Below are positions 1 through 8,901 of a stretch of DNA of 14,479 bases, piece after piece. This DNA comes from Winogradskyella_A sp963966315 (GTDB lineage Bacteria; Bacteroidota; Bacteroidia; Flavobacteriales; Flavobacteriaceae), in NCBI GenBank assembly GCA_963966315.1, contig CAWZYX010000078.1:1-14479 (forward strand). Reading direction: 5' to 3'. A model generated the notes under the pieces. The model had not been told where the DNA came from and searched no databases. It was given only the letters and a program-made list of their open reading frames with translations. The first letter of the stretch is position 1, and each line of letters opens with the position of its first letter. The position numbers were made by a program, and so were the translations under genes.

Positions 1-146
1 AGCTGAACGATGTCCATGTCACTTTTTTCATAAGACTTATAGTTGATGGCCAGGTTTGTCACCAGCAACATCAATACAAGACCTACAGCAAAATAGATAG
101 AACTATTTCTACTGACATCCGATTTTGGATTTTTCTTAGGTTCCAT
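1..146 (-). CDS. TonB-like energy transducer, N-terminus only (cut by window)
   Basis: The first 48 codons from an ATG at 146-144 are open to the window edge. The translation begins MEPKKNPKSDVSRNSSIYFA, a short basic cytoplasmic tail. One membrane span follows (roughly residues 17-35, rich in V, L, M and A), then NYKSYEKSDMDI entering the periplasm. This layout, and the MEPKKNP...SSIYFA opening, match the energy-transducer TonB proteins that I recall next to gcvH and vanZ-like genes in Flavobacteriaceae. TonB uses the ExbB/ExbD proton-motive complex to drive outer-membrane TonB-dependent transporters. The Pro-rich spacer and C-terminal TonB domain lie outside the window, so the family call rests on the N-terminus and neighbours alone. 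It starts 58 bases after the vanZ-like stop and is separated from it by a possible weak terminator. Confidence 0.65.
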   Translation of the reverse strand, partial: MEPKKNPKSDVSRNSSIYFAVGLVLMLLVTNLAINYKSYEKSDMDIVQ

Positions 147-184
147 AAAATGTGTGATTAGAAAGTCGCTAATTTAATTAATTA

Positions 185-222
185 AAAACAAAAAAAGCAA
201 CGGATTAATTTAATTTAACGTT
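185..222 (-). terminator. Possible weak intrinsic terminator after the vanZ-like gene
   Basis: On the minus strand AACGTTAA (222-215) can pair with TTAA..CGTT (208-199) around a short A/T loop, with a 2-base bulge. The stem overlaps the end of the vanZ-like gene. It is followed by GC and then T7-G-T5 (196-184). The long T-run is convincing, but the stem is A/T-rich and bulged, so termination may be partial and TonB may still be co-transcribed. Confidence 0.35.
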
Positions 223-573
223 CTGTTTATACCAGAAAGCAGCAATTACTATACCAAAAACAACACCGAGACAATTAGATAATAAATCCAGCATATCAAA
301 TGTCCTACTGGGGTTTACAATATTTTGAAGTATTTCTAACAAAATACCATAGAACAGGCAGCTCAGCCCAGTGATGAAAATCACATTTTTCTTAAAATAA
401 AGTAAGGACCAATATGCCCATAAAAAAGAAAATACCATGTAGACCCCTACATGGTACAATTTGTCCTCATAACCCAGACCAACTTGTGGGATAGATTTTA
501 AGTTGATGAAATTCACTATGGTCAATAGTGCGGTCATAACGATCGCTCCTATCAACACCAAAACTTTAGGCAC
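205..573 (-). CDS. VanZ-like small membrane protein
   Basis: A 122-residue integral membrane protein with about four hydrophobic segments (roughly residues 3-20, 40-59, 63-82 and 98-115). It carries the VanZ-family pattern: a DKLYH motif at 37-41, an acidic residue E80 in the third segment (GILLEILQ), and the loop R90-T-F-D93-M-L-D96 followed by N100. VanZ-like proteins are widespread, but their molecular role is uncertain; the namesake affects teicoplanin resistance. The start is a GTG (573-571) lying inside the end of gcvH, an 8-base overlap that suggests translational coupling. The first in-frame ATG is codon 13, which would cut into the first membrane segment, so GTG is preferred. In the Flavobacteriaceae this small gene typically sits between gcvH and a TonB-type gene, as here. 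Confidence 0.8.
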   Translation of the reverse strand: MPKVLVLIGAIVMTALLTIVNFINLKSIPQVGLGYEDKLYHVGVYMVFSFLWAYWSLLYFKKNVIFITGLSCLFYGILLEILQNIVNPSRTFDMLDLLSNCLGVVFGIVIAAFWYKQNVKLN

Positions 574-946
574 TGATTAAGGCCTTATACTCATCGGCGC
601 TCATCAATCCTTCTACCTCAGAAGTGTCAGACATTTTAACCTTTACCATCCAACCCTCACCGTAAGGGTCAGAATTCACAGTTTCGGGCTCGTCTTCCAG
701 ATTTTCGTTAAACTCAATAATTTCACCACTCACAGGAAGAAACAAATCAGATACTGTCTTTACTGCCTCTACTGTTCCAAAAACTTCTTCGGCATCGAGA
801 TTTTCATCAACCGTTTCAACTTCAACATAGACAATATCACCCAGTTCGCCCTGAGCAAAATCAGTAATTCCTACGGTTGCAACATCTCCATCGATTCTCA
901 CCCACTCGTGATCTTTGGTATACTTTAATTCGGCTGGTATATTCAT
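566..946 (-). CDS. gcvH: Glycine cleavage system H protein
   Basis: A 126-residue GcvH, the usual length for the family. It shuttles the methylamine-lipoyl intermediate between the P, T and L proteins of the cytoplasmic glycine cleavage complex, yielding CO2, ammonia and methylene-tetrahydrofolate. The N-terminal KYTKDHEWVR (8-17) and GITDFAQGELGDIVYVE (26-42) are hallmark segments. The lipoylation motif GTVEAVKTVSDL puts the lipoyl lysine at K63. The C-terminal NSDPYGEGWMVKVK is also typical. The ATG is at 946-944, with a Bacteroidota -7 box 26 bases upstream. gcvP and gcvT are not in the window, so the H protein is encoded apart from its partners, which is common in this group. It overlaps the vanZ-like gene. 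Confidence 0.97.
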   Translation of the reverse strand: MNIPAELKYTKDHEWVRIDGDVATVGITDFAQGELGDIVYVEVETVDENLDAEEVFGTVEAVKTVSDLFLPVSGEIIEFNENLEDEPETVNSDPYGEGWMVKVKMSDTSEVEGLMSADEYKALISA

Positions 947-972
947 TAGGTTTAATTAAATAAATTAGACTA

Positions 973-980
973 CAAAAATA
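973..980 (-). promoter_or_regulatory. Candidate -7 element of the gcvH promoter
   Basis: On the minus strand these bases read TATTTTTG, a perfect fit to the Bacteroidota sigma-ABfr -7 consensus TAnnTTTG. The box ends 26 bases before the gcvH ATG. No clear -33 TTTG is seen at the expected spacing. The surrounding DNA is A/T-rich, so a chance match is possible. Confidence 0.5.
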
Positions 981-988
981 GAATAATT

Positions 989-1003
989 GCAGATTACATC
1001 TGC
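989..1003. repeat. Perfect 6-bp inverted repeat just after the sprA stop
   Basis: GCAGAT and ATCTGC flank a 3-base loop, one base beyond the sprA stop codon and about nine bases upstream of the gcvH -7 box. In the minus-strand transcript the hairpin is followed by AATTATTCTATTTTTG, a poor U-tract. It could be a weak terminator or attenuator for sprA, or an operator for gcvH. The sequence alone does not decide. Confidence 0.45.
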
Positions 1004-1004
1004 A

Positions 1005-4000
1005 TTAATTACCAAAATTGTAACGTAGAGTCACCCCGGCACGTAAAGATGACTGAGGAAATGAAGTAGAGATGGCAAACTGAGAGGCTGTGTAGTCAAA
1101 ATAAAAAATGCCCGTAAGGTTTTTACTAAAGGCATAATCTGCTGTGTATTTTATGGTCCAGATGGTTTGTCCTGCTGTAACCTGGCTATCCAATACATCC
1201 AAATAGCGTATGATAGTCGTATTGTCCCGCACTGCAATGTCCGCTCGCATATTTAAATCGCTTTTGATAACTTGTTTAGAGCCGGCAAGTGAGGAGCGAA
1301 TTCTAAGGTCTTTGATTCGGTATCCCAAACCAACAATATACTCTCTACCTTGAGTCTCTGTAAGCAGATTATTATCCAGACTAAGCGATAGTAAACGATC
1401 CCTCTGTGCTTCGAGCAACACCTTTACCGAATTTTTCATTTCAAATTCCAGGCGTATCAAAGGACTAAAACGCTCTTCGAGATTAATATTGGTGTACAGG
1501 GTCTGGTTCTTGAAATTGCCTTGCTGATCGACTGCCTCGGGCTGTGCGTCGATATCTAGGTTAGGGTCTGCTTCCTGATAATCAAGATTGGTCCTAAACT
1601 GGTTTATGGTATAACTAGAGCGATATCCGTGCTGTATGGAGAAGCGTCGGAAGTTATTTCTGAACCATGGAATACGCATGAGTCCTGTATATTTTAAAAT
1701 CCAGTTTGGTATGGCAACATCCCTCACAGCAGAGGTGGTAACATTTTCGGGGTTGGAACCGGCGTAAGCTGAGTAAAATGCAGGAATCAATACCCTTTGG
1801 TTGGTTTTCCCAAAACCAAGCGGAAAGCCGTCATCATCCCGTTCATAGCTGTCCGTACCGTAGAATTCTCTGGCCAGACGGTCTGCAATGATTAGTCTAT
1901 TGGATCTGAAATCATCAAAGGCCGTGGACTCTGTTTCATTGCTTTTACTAAACGATGTGGCAATAATGGCACTGGATATAGAAAAGTTTCCAAAGGTATT
2001 TGGACTTAAAGACACATAGGTCTGCCTTCCATCCAGATCATCCACCCTAAAGTTTTCTGAGGTGCTCTCGGAATAAATTCTGTTTCCAACAAGATCGATC
2101 TTCAAGTCCCTAAAAGGTTCCAGGTTTGCTGAATAATCAAAGGTGGTGTTGTGTAATTCGGTATACTGCTGGTTAAATTCAGGATATAGCGTTAACCAGC
2201 CATTTTCCGCAGCCCTTTGCCTGATATCTCTCTGACCACCAAAGGTAAACCCTAGCGAGGGTTTTAAGGTACCCAACCATCCCGGAACCGGAAGATAGCC
2301 CGGTAGAAACGTACCACTGTTAGATTGATAGGTCACCTGGGCCCTCTTGACCATGGTAACTATATCGATGAGGGTATTGGTAGCCTTACGTCCAGCACTT
2401 GAACCAGAACTTGGTGGCGGATTACTACTGTTTGGATTGCGATTGGCAGCAGCGTTGTTTCCCCTCCGATTTCCAGTCTTTTTCACCAAACCAATATTTC
2501 GGTATAACTGGTCAAAGTTAAAAGAGGTGTTGATGGCATGTACGTTCGAATTCTGAATGCTGTGTCCTAAGTTAAACACCCCGGATACATTTCCATCAGG
2601 ATCGGTGACCACAAAGTCCTGATTAAGGTCCGACCCCTTGGTCCACTGGAAAGTACCCGTATACGCGTAAGTGGCACTGATAAAGTCCAGGTAGGGTATT
2701 TTATCCAGAGGCAATTGATAATTAAGCTGGAATTGCTGGTTTTGAATATTTGGATCACCAGGATCAAAGAAGCCGTCCCAGACATCCAATGCCGGGTCCT
2801 GGCGGCCGTTCAAATTATCATTGATGAAATAATTACGAACGATATTACTATTGGTGGCGGTAAAATTAAAGCTAAGATTATCGGTAAGATTGTAATTGAG
2901 GACGTACTGAAAATCAAAGGTATAATTACGTCTGAATAGCTCTTCAATTTGAATGTTATCTCCTCCCAGTTCCACCTCTCTGAACTTCTGACTGCTGAAT
3001 TGACGCCTGATTTCTGAATTAACGGAGAAACTCGTAGGCAGCGGATTGAAGTTAAACTCTTTAAGGAGCCTCCAGTAACGGCTTTTAAAAATAGAGTCAT
3101 TATTCATGAACGGCTCAATTCGTTTCGGTTCAAAATTATAATTGTAATTAACACCGGCCCGAATATTTTCATTCAAAGAGTTTTCCAATTCAAAATTTCG
3201 CTGTTCCACCTTGTTATGCGAATAATTCAGCGTCAGGTTCTCAACATCATAAAATTTTGCTTCCTTCGCTCCGGTTCTGTTTTTCCTAACCCCAATGAAA
3301 TTAATGCTTTTACGCTTGGTATAGTTTTCGTTAACCCTTAAGATAGAGTCCCGATTAGCATTGGGATTGTCAAGCTGAGTTTGCAGCTCAATATCCCTGT
3401 AATATTCATCAAACTGCGGGGTTATTTTCTCTTCGCCAACACCGTAGTTGAAAGGTATTTGAATTCCCCAGTTTCTAGGCAGTAACTGACCTAAATTCAG
3501 ATTGGTAACCACATCGTATTGCTGAACGTCCTCTCTGCTTCGCTCATTGGGTGTTTGCTCAATGCCTCCAAAACCGGCTGTGCTCATTCTTCCGGTTGCA
3601 CTTACATTGGCAAAATCGGCAAAATTGGTGTCCATACTCATCACGGCAGCATACCCTCCTTCATTTTCAAGTCCTGACATTCTTAACTCATTGTACCATA
3701 CCGTACCACAGGCCCCTCCAAGGTCTTCTCTCGAATTTTTAACCCCTAGCATGAGCACTCTTATATCCCCAAAGTTGGGATTACCTTTTATGGCTACCCG
3801 CTGCTGCCCCATGGTATAGGGAGAAAACTCGGGAACCGATTCCGGATTTAGCTGACCGTCGATCACGTCATAGAATGTAGCGTCACCACCGATGAGGGTT
3901 TGCTCAAAAATACCTATTGACTTGATCTGCTGAAGGATTTCCAGGGGAAGATCAATCTCGTTCTCCTGAGGCCAGATATTCTCAGCAACCGGAGGAGTGA

Positions 4001-7000
4001 GGTTTTGGGAGACTTTTAATGGGATCTCAATTTGATAGTAGTTGTCCGTAAAATCATTACCCATCCGAATAAAGCCTACCAACTGACCATCCTGCAATGG
4101 CGGTTGTCCCTCTCGACCACGCGCGTGCATGAACATTCTCAGTCTTTCATACTGGCGCATATCCAAACTAAAGTTTTTGAAGAGCCCCCTTGAATCCTGA
4201 GGTTTTAGATCACAAACATTGAGCACAAGAGATTGTTCATTCTGTCGAATAATATTATTGTTATTGTTCAATTGCTCTCGTTGAACTCCAGGAGGCGTAA
4301 CATATATGTCGCCATTCTCCTGAATACCTACAATTCCAACACTGAATTCTGTTGGGGAATTACTAATGTCTTCACCGGTATTGAGGTCTAAAGTATATCG
4401 ACGCCAGTCACTTCGCACCAAATCAAACGTAGCGAATCTCAGCACTGTGTCTTCCTGAAAATCTGTGAGGAACATTCTAATGAAACGTATGGACCTAAAA
4501 TCAGTGATCCCACCAATGGTTCTCGTCTCGTTTGCAATTGGAATCCTGACCAAATACCATTTAAAATTATCCACATCGCCATTTGGAAGTGTCACATCAT
4601 TTTCCTTCACATCAATAATCAGAGGATTATTTGGGTTATCGAGAGCACTGGGTGTTAAATCAATTTCGTACTCAAAATAACTATCAATGGTATTCATTGT
4701 ATTATCTCTGTTAATGTCCTCCACATCCGGTTGAGTGGTGGAGCCCCTATTGGTATCGGAAAACGTATCCGGTGTATTTCCTTCCAGACCATTGTACTGC
4801 TTGTAACGCTCAAGAATACTTCCGGTGGTATTGAGGAAATAATTGTAATTATCCTTAGCCGGGTCTGCTTCCGATTGAAATGCAGCGGGGAAGCGCTGCT
4901 GCTCTTCCAAATCGTCATAACCATCATAGCCTACATCCTGATTAGTCCTCTGCTCCCCTGTGGTACCAAAGGTATAGACCAGAGATTGGTTTTGGGGTAC
5001 TACACCACCAAAATCAGTTGGGTTGAGAAAGGAGACGTCCCCATCTTCCGGAAGTCCATTTTCATAGACCTTCTTCCCGTCCTTGAGCACGTCTTCAGAA
5101 ATGTTACCCAAATTAATGAAGAGTTTCCCTCCGGAGCTTCCGGGGTTGTTCTTAAAGGGGTCTTGCACCCAGAACTCTATAAATTCCACATTGGACTGTT
5201 CAAAGTCCGTAGAAGTGATCTGCCTGGTGATTCCAGCATAACTATTACTAGGATTTAGTGGATTTCCATTGGCGGCATTGGGATCAAAATTATAAGGACC
5301 GCGTTCGGTGGGATAATAGGCCAGATCCAGAGTGAATATAACGGATGTATTTCCCTGAGCGATATCGACCTCAGGAAAAATTTCGTTTATAAAAACTCTT
5401 CGCGTCTCGGGAAGAGAAACGTCCTCATCAGAAATATCAGAAGGTCTTTGCGCGCTGTAAAATACCGGGTCAATGGTATACCAGTTTAGCAGTGCTCTTC
5501 CATAGCCGTTCTCAATTCCATTCTGATAGCTCCCGGTAATATTAGCAATCCCGCTTTCCTCAAAATCAGGTCTGCTGGAATGAAACCAGGGCAAGGGAGA
5601 CAGGAGGTCAATCGCACCCTGATTCCCTTCAAAATCATCAATATAAGCAGTTGCCTCCCCATTGAAATTGGTTCCTTTGGGGGCTCCCGGAGAAAGGGTT
5701 GCTACCTCTCCCCTTACCGACAGATTAGATGGGACGTCCGTATCTACATTCGGTAATTTATTCACCAGACGGGTAAAAAACGGAACTTCCGTCGCATAAT
5801 TACCATAAAAATCGAAGATGGTATTATTGATTGGTTCCCCATCAAAATTGGCCTTTTGGGTAATGGGACGTTCATTTAAATTTAACAGGGTGGCCCCAAT
5901 CAAAAAATCCTGATTGAACTGATGTTCTACGTTGATCCCTGTAAATCGTCTGGTTTGCTGTCCAAACACTGCATTGTTCTCAACAGAAACATTAATGGGT
6001 GTATTAGAAGCTTTTAAGGCCTCATCAAGGATCTGTACTCGACCCAACTGATAGTTAACGGTATAGTCAATACCCTCCACCAAAACTCTTCCTCCTGCAG
6101 TTACCCGAACCGAACCTCTGGGAACATTGAAGGCTCCAATAGGTATCCCGTCACCTCCACCACTACTTCTGAAGCGCCCTTTGATCTGAAATTTATTTCT
6201 CTGCGCATCATTCAAGGCCTCAATCTTTGTGGATTTGTACATGAGGTCATACACGTACTTCTCCTGGTTTGGATTGTCATAAATATCATCTTCGTAATCA
6301 CCGGGATTGCTCGGGTCCTGAAGCACGTCAAAAAGGTACTCCCCAAAAGGCTCCACTTTTGTAAAGATGATTTTACCGTTTTGAACGATGACCGTTATTC
6401 CATTTACAAAATCAAAAAAACCATCACCTCCGGATTGTGGGTCATTGTTAAAATTCAACCGATCCAGATGAAATAACCTTATCAGTGGTGTTTCATTGAT
6501 CACCGTATCATCTGTAGGGTCATTAGGTGTGTTGTTGTCAAATGGAGGGAAGACAGTACCCTCCACCGGGGTAATGTAATTCACCGGAGAAGCTTCGGTG
6601 TAGAATATATTCAGTCTGAAGTCCTCCTGTTCCAGCTGAAACGCACCGGTGTCGTAAATGTTTTTCATCATCAGGTCCCATATGGGCTGATCGACTATGG
6701 TTACAGCACTCTTCAGCATTTTCAATATCAAACTCTGATTGTTGATTTCGGGGTTTCCTACTGCGGGATCTTCGATCCCGGCGGCATCGATTCCATCATT
6801 AGCAAATTCGCCTACCTGATACACTTCCCCGTTAATAGTATACTGAAAAGCCACAGCCAGTACCTCGTCATTCAACAACCTTTGGTTGAGAGAGATATAG
6901 CCCAATTGCGTATTGAGAATATAATCAGATCCTTCGGTGAGCTTACGGGCGGTTTCAATTTTCCCATAATCAAAGCCCTCATTCACCGGTACCAGAATCC

Positions 7001-8234
7001 CATTTTCAACATTGGTAATATCTCTAACGTCCTTGGTGAGCAAATTTCCAGGCTCTCCCAGTCGTTCCGGATTAAAATCGTTATTGCCATTATCTGGTAA
7101 GCTACCTGGGGGTACATTCACAAAATCAGGAGGTGCATTGGGCAAACCAATATTATCAGATTCACCAATGTCCTGAAGAGCAACGATATTCCTAACGTTT
7201 TGGGTCTGGTTATTCCTGTTGGTCACCCATACCTCTAAACGCGTGATCTGGATCCCCCGGTTCTGAACGTATGGATAAGTAAGCAGGGCACTATCATAGG
7301 TCTCCCTGAAATACTGAGACAAAAAGAAATGCCGGTTCTCATCGTAGTCTCTTGCAAAAAACTCAAACTCTTCGAGCGTACCTCCTCCTTGGGCCGTGAC
7401 CTGTCGGGATTGAGACTGTTGCTCCGAAAAAACAGCGGTCACTGTTGTTTTACCAAACTGTAACTTGGTTTTTACTCCAAATAGGGCCTGTGCTCCCGTC
7501 ACCAGCGTGCTATTCAGAGGCATGTTAACATTACCCACTTCAATTTTCTGTACAATGTCATCTTCTGTAGGGGTGTATTCTAATTTTACCAGGTTTTGAA
7601 AATCGAATGTAGACTGTGTGTCATAGTTGGCTGTTATTTGCAGGCGAGTTCCGATTTTTCCGAGCAAACTAACACTGATCCGCTGATCGAAATCAAAGGT
7701 GAAATTGGAGCGGTTTCGTGGAGAGAAGTTAGGATTATCCTGCCTGGAGTACAAAACCCCCAGATCAATCTCCACAGAACCCTGAGGGATGATACTAATG
7801 ACATCACTTCCAAAAACCGTTTCAAAAAAACCCGAATTAACGTAAAAATCGGGTAGTAAGTTTTTTTGATCCTCTTCCGATCCTGCCTTCTGTCCTGCCT
7901 GCGCGTCAATTTTCTGCTGGTAGTAATCTCTCATACTTTCCTGAAGGACCAAACGCTGAAATTCCTCAGGTGTTAAGATCAAGGGATACTTGATATTGAA
8001 GTCACCAATCTGTTCGGTGTAGATATACCGGTCCAGTATGGGGTCATAGGTGTATTTGGATACGATACTGTTGGGATTGGCAAATTTCACCGGGCCCATT
8101 GAAAAGCCAGTCTTTGTAGTATCCTGCGCAGTATTGTTCTGCTGAGCAGCTAGAGTCAGTGCCAGCAAAAAAAACGTCAAAAATAAAACCCGTACTCTTA
8201 GATAGTTAGAATTTGTAGTGTTGGTTGTGCTCAA
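1005..8234 (-). CDS. sprA: SprA, type IX secretion system outer-membrane translocon
   Basis: A 2409-residue protein of the SprA (Sov) family, close to the usual length of about 2400. SprA forms the very large single-chain beta-barrel pore through which type IX substrates, including gliding adhesins, cross the outer membrane. A signal peptide is visible: basic LRVR (12-15), then a hydrophobic core, with likely cleavage after A30 (LTLAA/QQ). SprA-type sequence follows: RISVSLLGKIGTRLQITANY, GNVNMPLN, a stretch rich in F and E near EEFEFFARDYDE, and the conserved AYIDDFEGNQGAIDLLSPLP near residues 863-882. A low-complexity N/P/S stretch lies at about 1919-1952. The chain ends RAGVTLRYNFGN, an aromatic barrel-type terminus. 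The start is TTG (8234-8232): no in-frame ATG exists before residue 46, which lies past the signal peptide, and a stop occurs upstream in this frame. ruvA ends only 4 bases before the TTG, so translational coupling is likely. Confidence 0.97.
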   Translation of the reverse strand: MSTTNTTNSNYLRVRVLFLTFFLLALTLAAQQNNTAQDTTKTGFSMGPVKFANPNSIVSKYTYDPILDRYIYTEQIGDFNIKYPLILTPEEFQRLVLQESMRDYYQQKIDAQAGQKAGSEEDQKNLLPDFYVNSGFFETVFGSDVISIIPQGSVEIDLGVLYSRQDNPNFSPRNRSNFTFDFDQRISVSLLGKIGTRLQITANYDTQSTFDFQNLVKLEYTPTEDDIVQKIEVGNVNMPLNSTLVTGAQALFGVKTKLQFGKTTVTAVFSEQQSQSRQVTAQGGGTLEEFEFFARDYDENRHFFLSQYFRETYDSALLTYPYVQNRGIQITRLEVWVTNRNNQTQNVRNIVALQDIGESDNIGLPNAPPDFVNVPPGSLPDNGNNDFNPERLGEPGNLLTKDVRDITNVENGILVPVNEGFDYGKIETARKLTEGSDYILNTQLGYISLNQRLLNDEVLAVAFQYTINGEVYQVGEFANDGIDAAGIEDPAVGNPEINNQSLILKMLKSAVTIVDQPIWDLMMKNIYDTGAFQLEQEDFRLNIFYTEASPVNYITPVEGTVFPPFDNNTPNDPTDDTVINETPLIRLFHLDRLNFNNDPQSGGDGFFDFVNGITVIVQNGKIIFTKVEPFGEYLFDVLQDPSNPGDYEDDIYDNPNQEKYVYDLMYKSTKIEALNDAQRNKFQIKGRFRSSGGGDGIPIGAFNVPRGSVRVTAGGRVLVEGIDYTVNYQLGRVQILDEALKASNTPINVSVENNAVFGQQTRRFTGINVEHQFNQDFLIGATLLNLNERPITQKANFDGEPINNTIFDFYGNYATEVPFFTRLVNKLPNVDTDVPSNLSVRGEVATLSPGAPKGTNFNGEATAYIDDFEGNQGAIDLLSPLPWFHSSRPDFEESGIANITGSYQNGIENGYGRALLNWYTIDPVFYSAQRPSDISDEDVSLPETRRVFINEIFPEVDIAQGNTSVIFTLDLAYYPTERGPYNFDPNAANGNPLNPSNSYAGITRQITSTDFEQSNVEFIEFWVQDPFKNNPGSSGGKLFINLGNISEDVLKDGKKVYENGLPEDGDVSFLNPTDFGGVVPQNQSLVYTFGTTGEQRTNQDVGYDGYDDLEEQQRFPAAFQSEADPAKDNYNYFLNTTGSILERYKQYNGLEGNTPDTFSDTNRGSTTQPDVEDINRDNTMNTIDSYFEYEIDLTPSALDNPNNPLIIDVKENDVTLPNGDVDNFKWYLVRIPIANETRTIGGITDFRSIRFIRMFLTDFQEDTVLRFATFDLVRSDWRRYTLDLNTGEDISNSPTEFSVGIVGIQENGDIYVTPPGVQREQLNNNNNIIRQNEQSLVLNVCDLKPQDSRGLFKNFSLDMRQYERLRMFMHARGREGQPPLQDGQLVGFIRMGNDFTDNYYQIEIPLKVSQNLTPPVAENIWPQENEIDLPLEILQQIKSIGIFEQTLIGGDATFYDVIDGQLNPESVPEFSPYTMGQQRVAIKGNPNFGDIRVLMLGVKNSREDLGGACGTVWYNELRMSGLENEGGYAAVMSMDTNFADFANVSATGRMSTAGFGGIEQTPNERSREDVQQYDVVTNLNLGQLLPRNWGIQIPFNYGVGEEKITPQFDEYYRDIELQTQLDNPNANRDSILRVNENYTKRKSINFIGVRKNRTGAKEAKFYDVENLTLNYSHNKVEQRNFELENSLNENIRAGVNYNYNFEPKRIEPFMNNDSIFKSRYWRLLKEFNFNPLPTSFSVNSEIRRQFSSQKFREVELGGDNIQIEELFRRNYTFDFQYVLNYNLTDNLSFNFTATNSNIVRNYFINDNLNGRQDPALDVWDGFFDPGDPNIQNQQFQLNYQLPLDKIPYLDFISATYAYTGTFQWTKGSDLNQDFVVTDPDGNVSGVFNLGHSIQNSNVHAINTSFNFDQLYRNIGLVKKTGNRRGNNAAANRNPNSSNPPPSSGSSAGRKATNTLIDIVTMVKRAQVTYQSNSGTFLPGYLPVPGWLGTLKPSLGFTFGGQRDIRQRAAENGWLTLYPEFNQQYTELHNTTFDYSANLEPFRDLKIDLVGNRIYSESTSENFRVDDLDGRQTYVSLSPNTFGNFSISSAIIATSFSKSNETESTAFDDFRSNRLIIADRLAREFYGTDSYERDDDGFPLGFGKTNQRVLIPAFYSAYAGSNPENVTTSAVRDVAIPNWILKYTGLMRIPWFRNNFRRFSIQHGYRSSYTINQFRTNLDYQEADPNLDIDAQPEAVDQQGNFKNQTLYTNINLEERFSPLIRLEFEMKNSVKVLLEAQRDRLLSLSLDNNLLTETQGREYIVGLGYRIKDLRIRSSLAGSKQVIKSDLNMRADIAVRDNTTIIRYLDVLDSQVTAGQTIWTIKYTADYAFSKNLTGIFYFDYTASQFAISTSFPQSSLRAGVTLRYNFGN

Positions 8235-8238
8235 TACG

Positions 8239-8820
8239 TTACAAATTTTTTAACGCTTCCTTGATTATAAATTCAACAGGCGCTTCAGAATCCTGAGCCA
8301 CAATGCGCTGAACAACTTTTTCAGCTTGTTTTTTGTTAAACCCAAGAACTTCTAATGCAGATAACGCCTCATCCTTGTGAGTATTGTCTTTTCGTAGTGA
8401 AACTTCCTCGATACCGTATACCTTGATGACTTTATCCTTTAAGTCAAGTATTATCCTTTGAGCCGTTTTGGCACCAATACCTTTTACCGATTGAATCACG
8501 GGCACATCACCATTGGCTATGGCTTCCTGTATCTGTTCGGGACTTAACGAGGATAACATGGTTCTAGCGGTGCTGGCACCTACCCCACTGACAGAGAGCA
8601 ATAACTTGAACAATTCACGCTCTGTTTTCGTTGAGAAACCGAAAAGATTATGAGCGTCTTCTTTTACCTGAAGGTAGGTAAACAAACTTATCTGTTCCTG
8701 ATCTGGTATTTGCGAGAAGGTATGAAGTGATATATGCACGAAGTAGCCAATACCATTGCAATCTATCACAACATCAGTAGGATTCTTTTCTACTAAGCGA
8801 CCCTTAAGATGTGTTATCAT
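8239..8820 (-). CDS. ruvA: Holliday junction branch migration protein RuvA
   Basis: A 193-residue RuvA, normal length. Tetramers hold the four-way DNA junction and load the RuvB helicase for branch migration, with RuvC resolving the junction. Domain I (about 1-62) is an OB fold beginning MITHLKGRLVEKNPTDVVID. Domain II (about 65-130) has two helix-hairpin-helix motifs, SVSGVGASTA (77-86) and SVKGIGAKTA (111-120), which grip the DNA backbone; DLKDK follows. Domain III (about 147-193) is the RuvB-contacting module, with EALSALEVLGF typical of it. The ATG is at 8820-8818, with a -7 box 21 bases upstream. ruvB and ruvC are not in the window. ruvA is immediately followed by sprA, so recombination and secretion genes probably share a transcript. 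Confidence 0.97.
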   Translation of the reverse strand: MITHLKGRLVEKNPTDVVIDCNGIGYFVHISLHTFSQIPDQEQISLFTYLQVKEDAHNLFGFSTKTERELFKLLLSVSGVGASTARTMLSSLSPEQIQEAIANGDVPVIQSVKGIGAKTAQRIILDLKDKVIKVYGIEEVSLRKDNTHKDEALSALEVLGFNKKQAEKVVQRIVAQDSEAPVEFIIKEALKNL

Positions 8821-8841
8821 TTAAGCCTGATGGTTTGGACC

Positions 8842-8849
8842 CAAATGTA
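8842..8849 (-). promoter_or_regulatory. Candidate -7 element upstream of ruvA-sprA
   Basis: The minus strand reads TACATTTG, matching TAnnTTTG, 21 bases before the ruvA ATG in the 81-base gap after maeB. No TTTG is seen at the -33 position, only a T-rich run (TTTTTCT) about 20 bases upstream. If used, it would let ruvA and sprA be transcribed independently of maeB. Confidence 0.45.
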
Positions 8850-8901
8850 ATAAAATAATGATGATCTTAAGAAAAAGTTAAATGAACTATTTACAAGGTT
8901 A

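Noticed and set aside
173..186. 14-base perfect palindrome TTTAATTAATTAAA upstream of the TonB-like gene
   Set aside because: It consists only of A and T in A/T-rich spacer DNA, where such palindromes arise easily.
4731..5258. 175-codon open frame on the plus strand
   Set aside because: It lies wholly inside sprA on the opposite strand. The product has no recognisable motif, and long antisense frames are expected by chance across a 7-kb gene.
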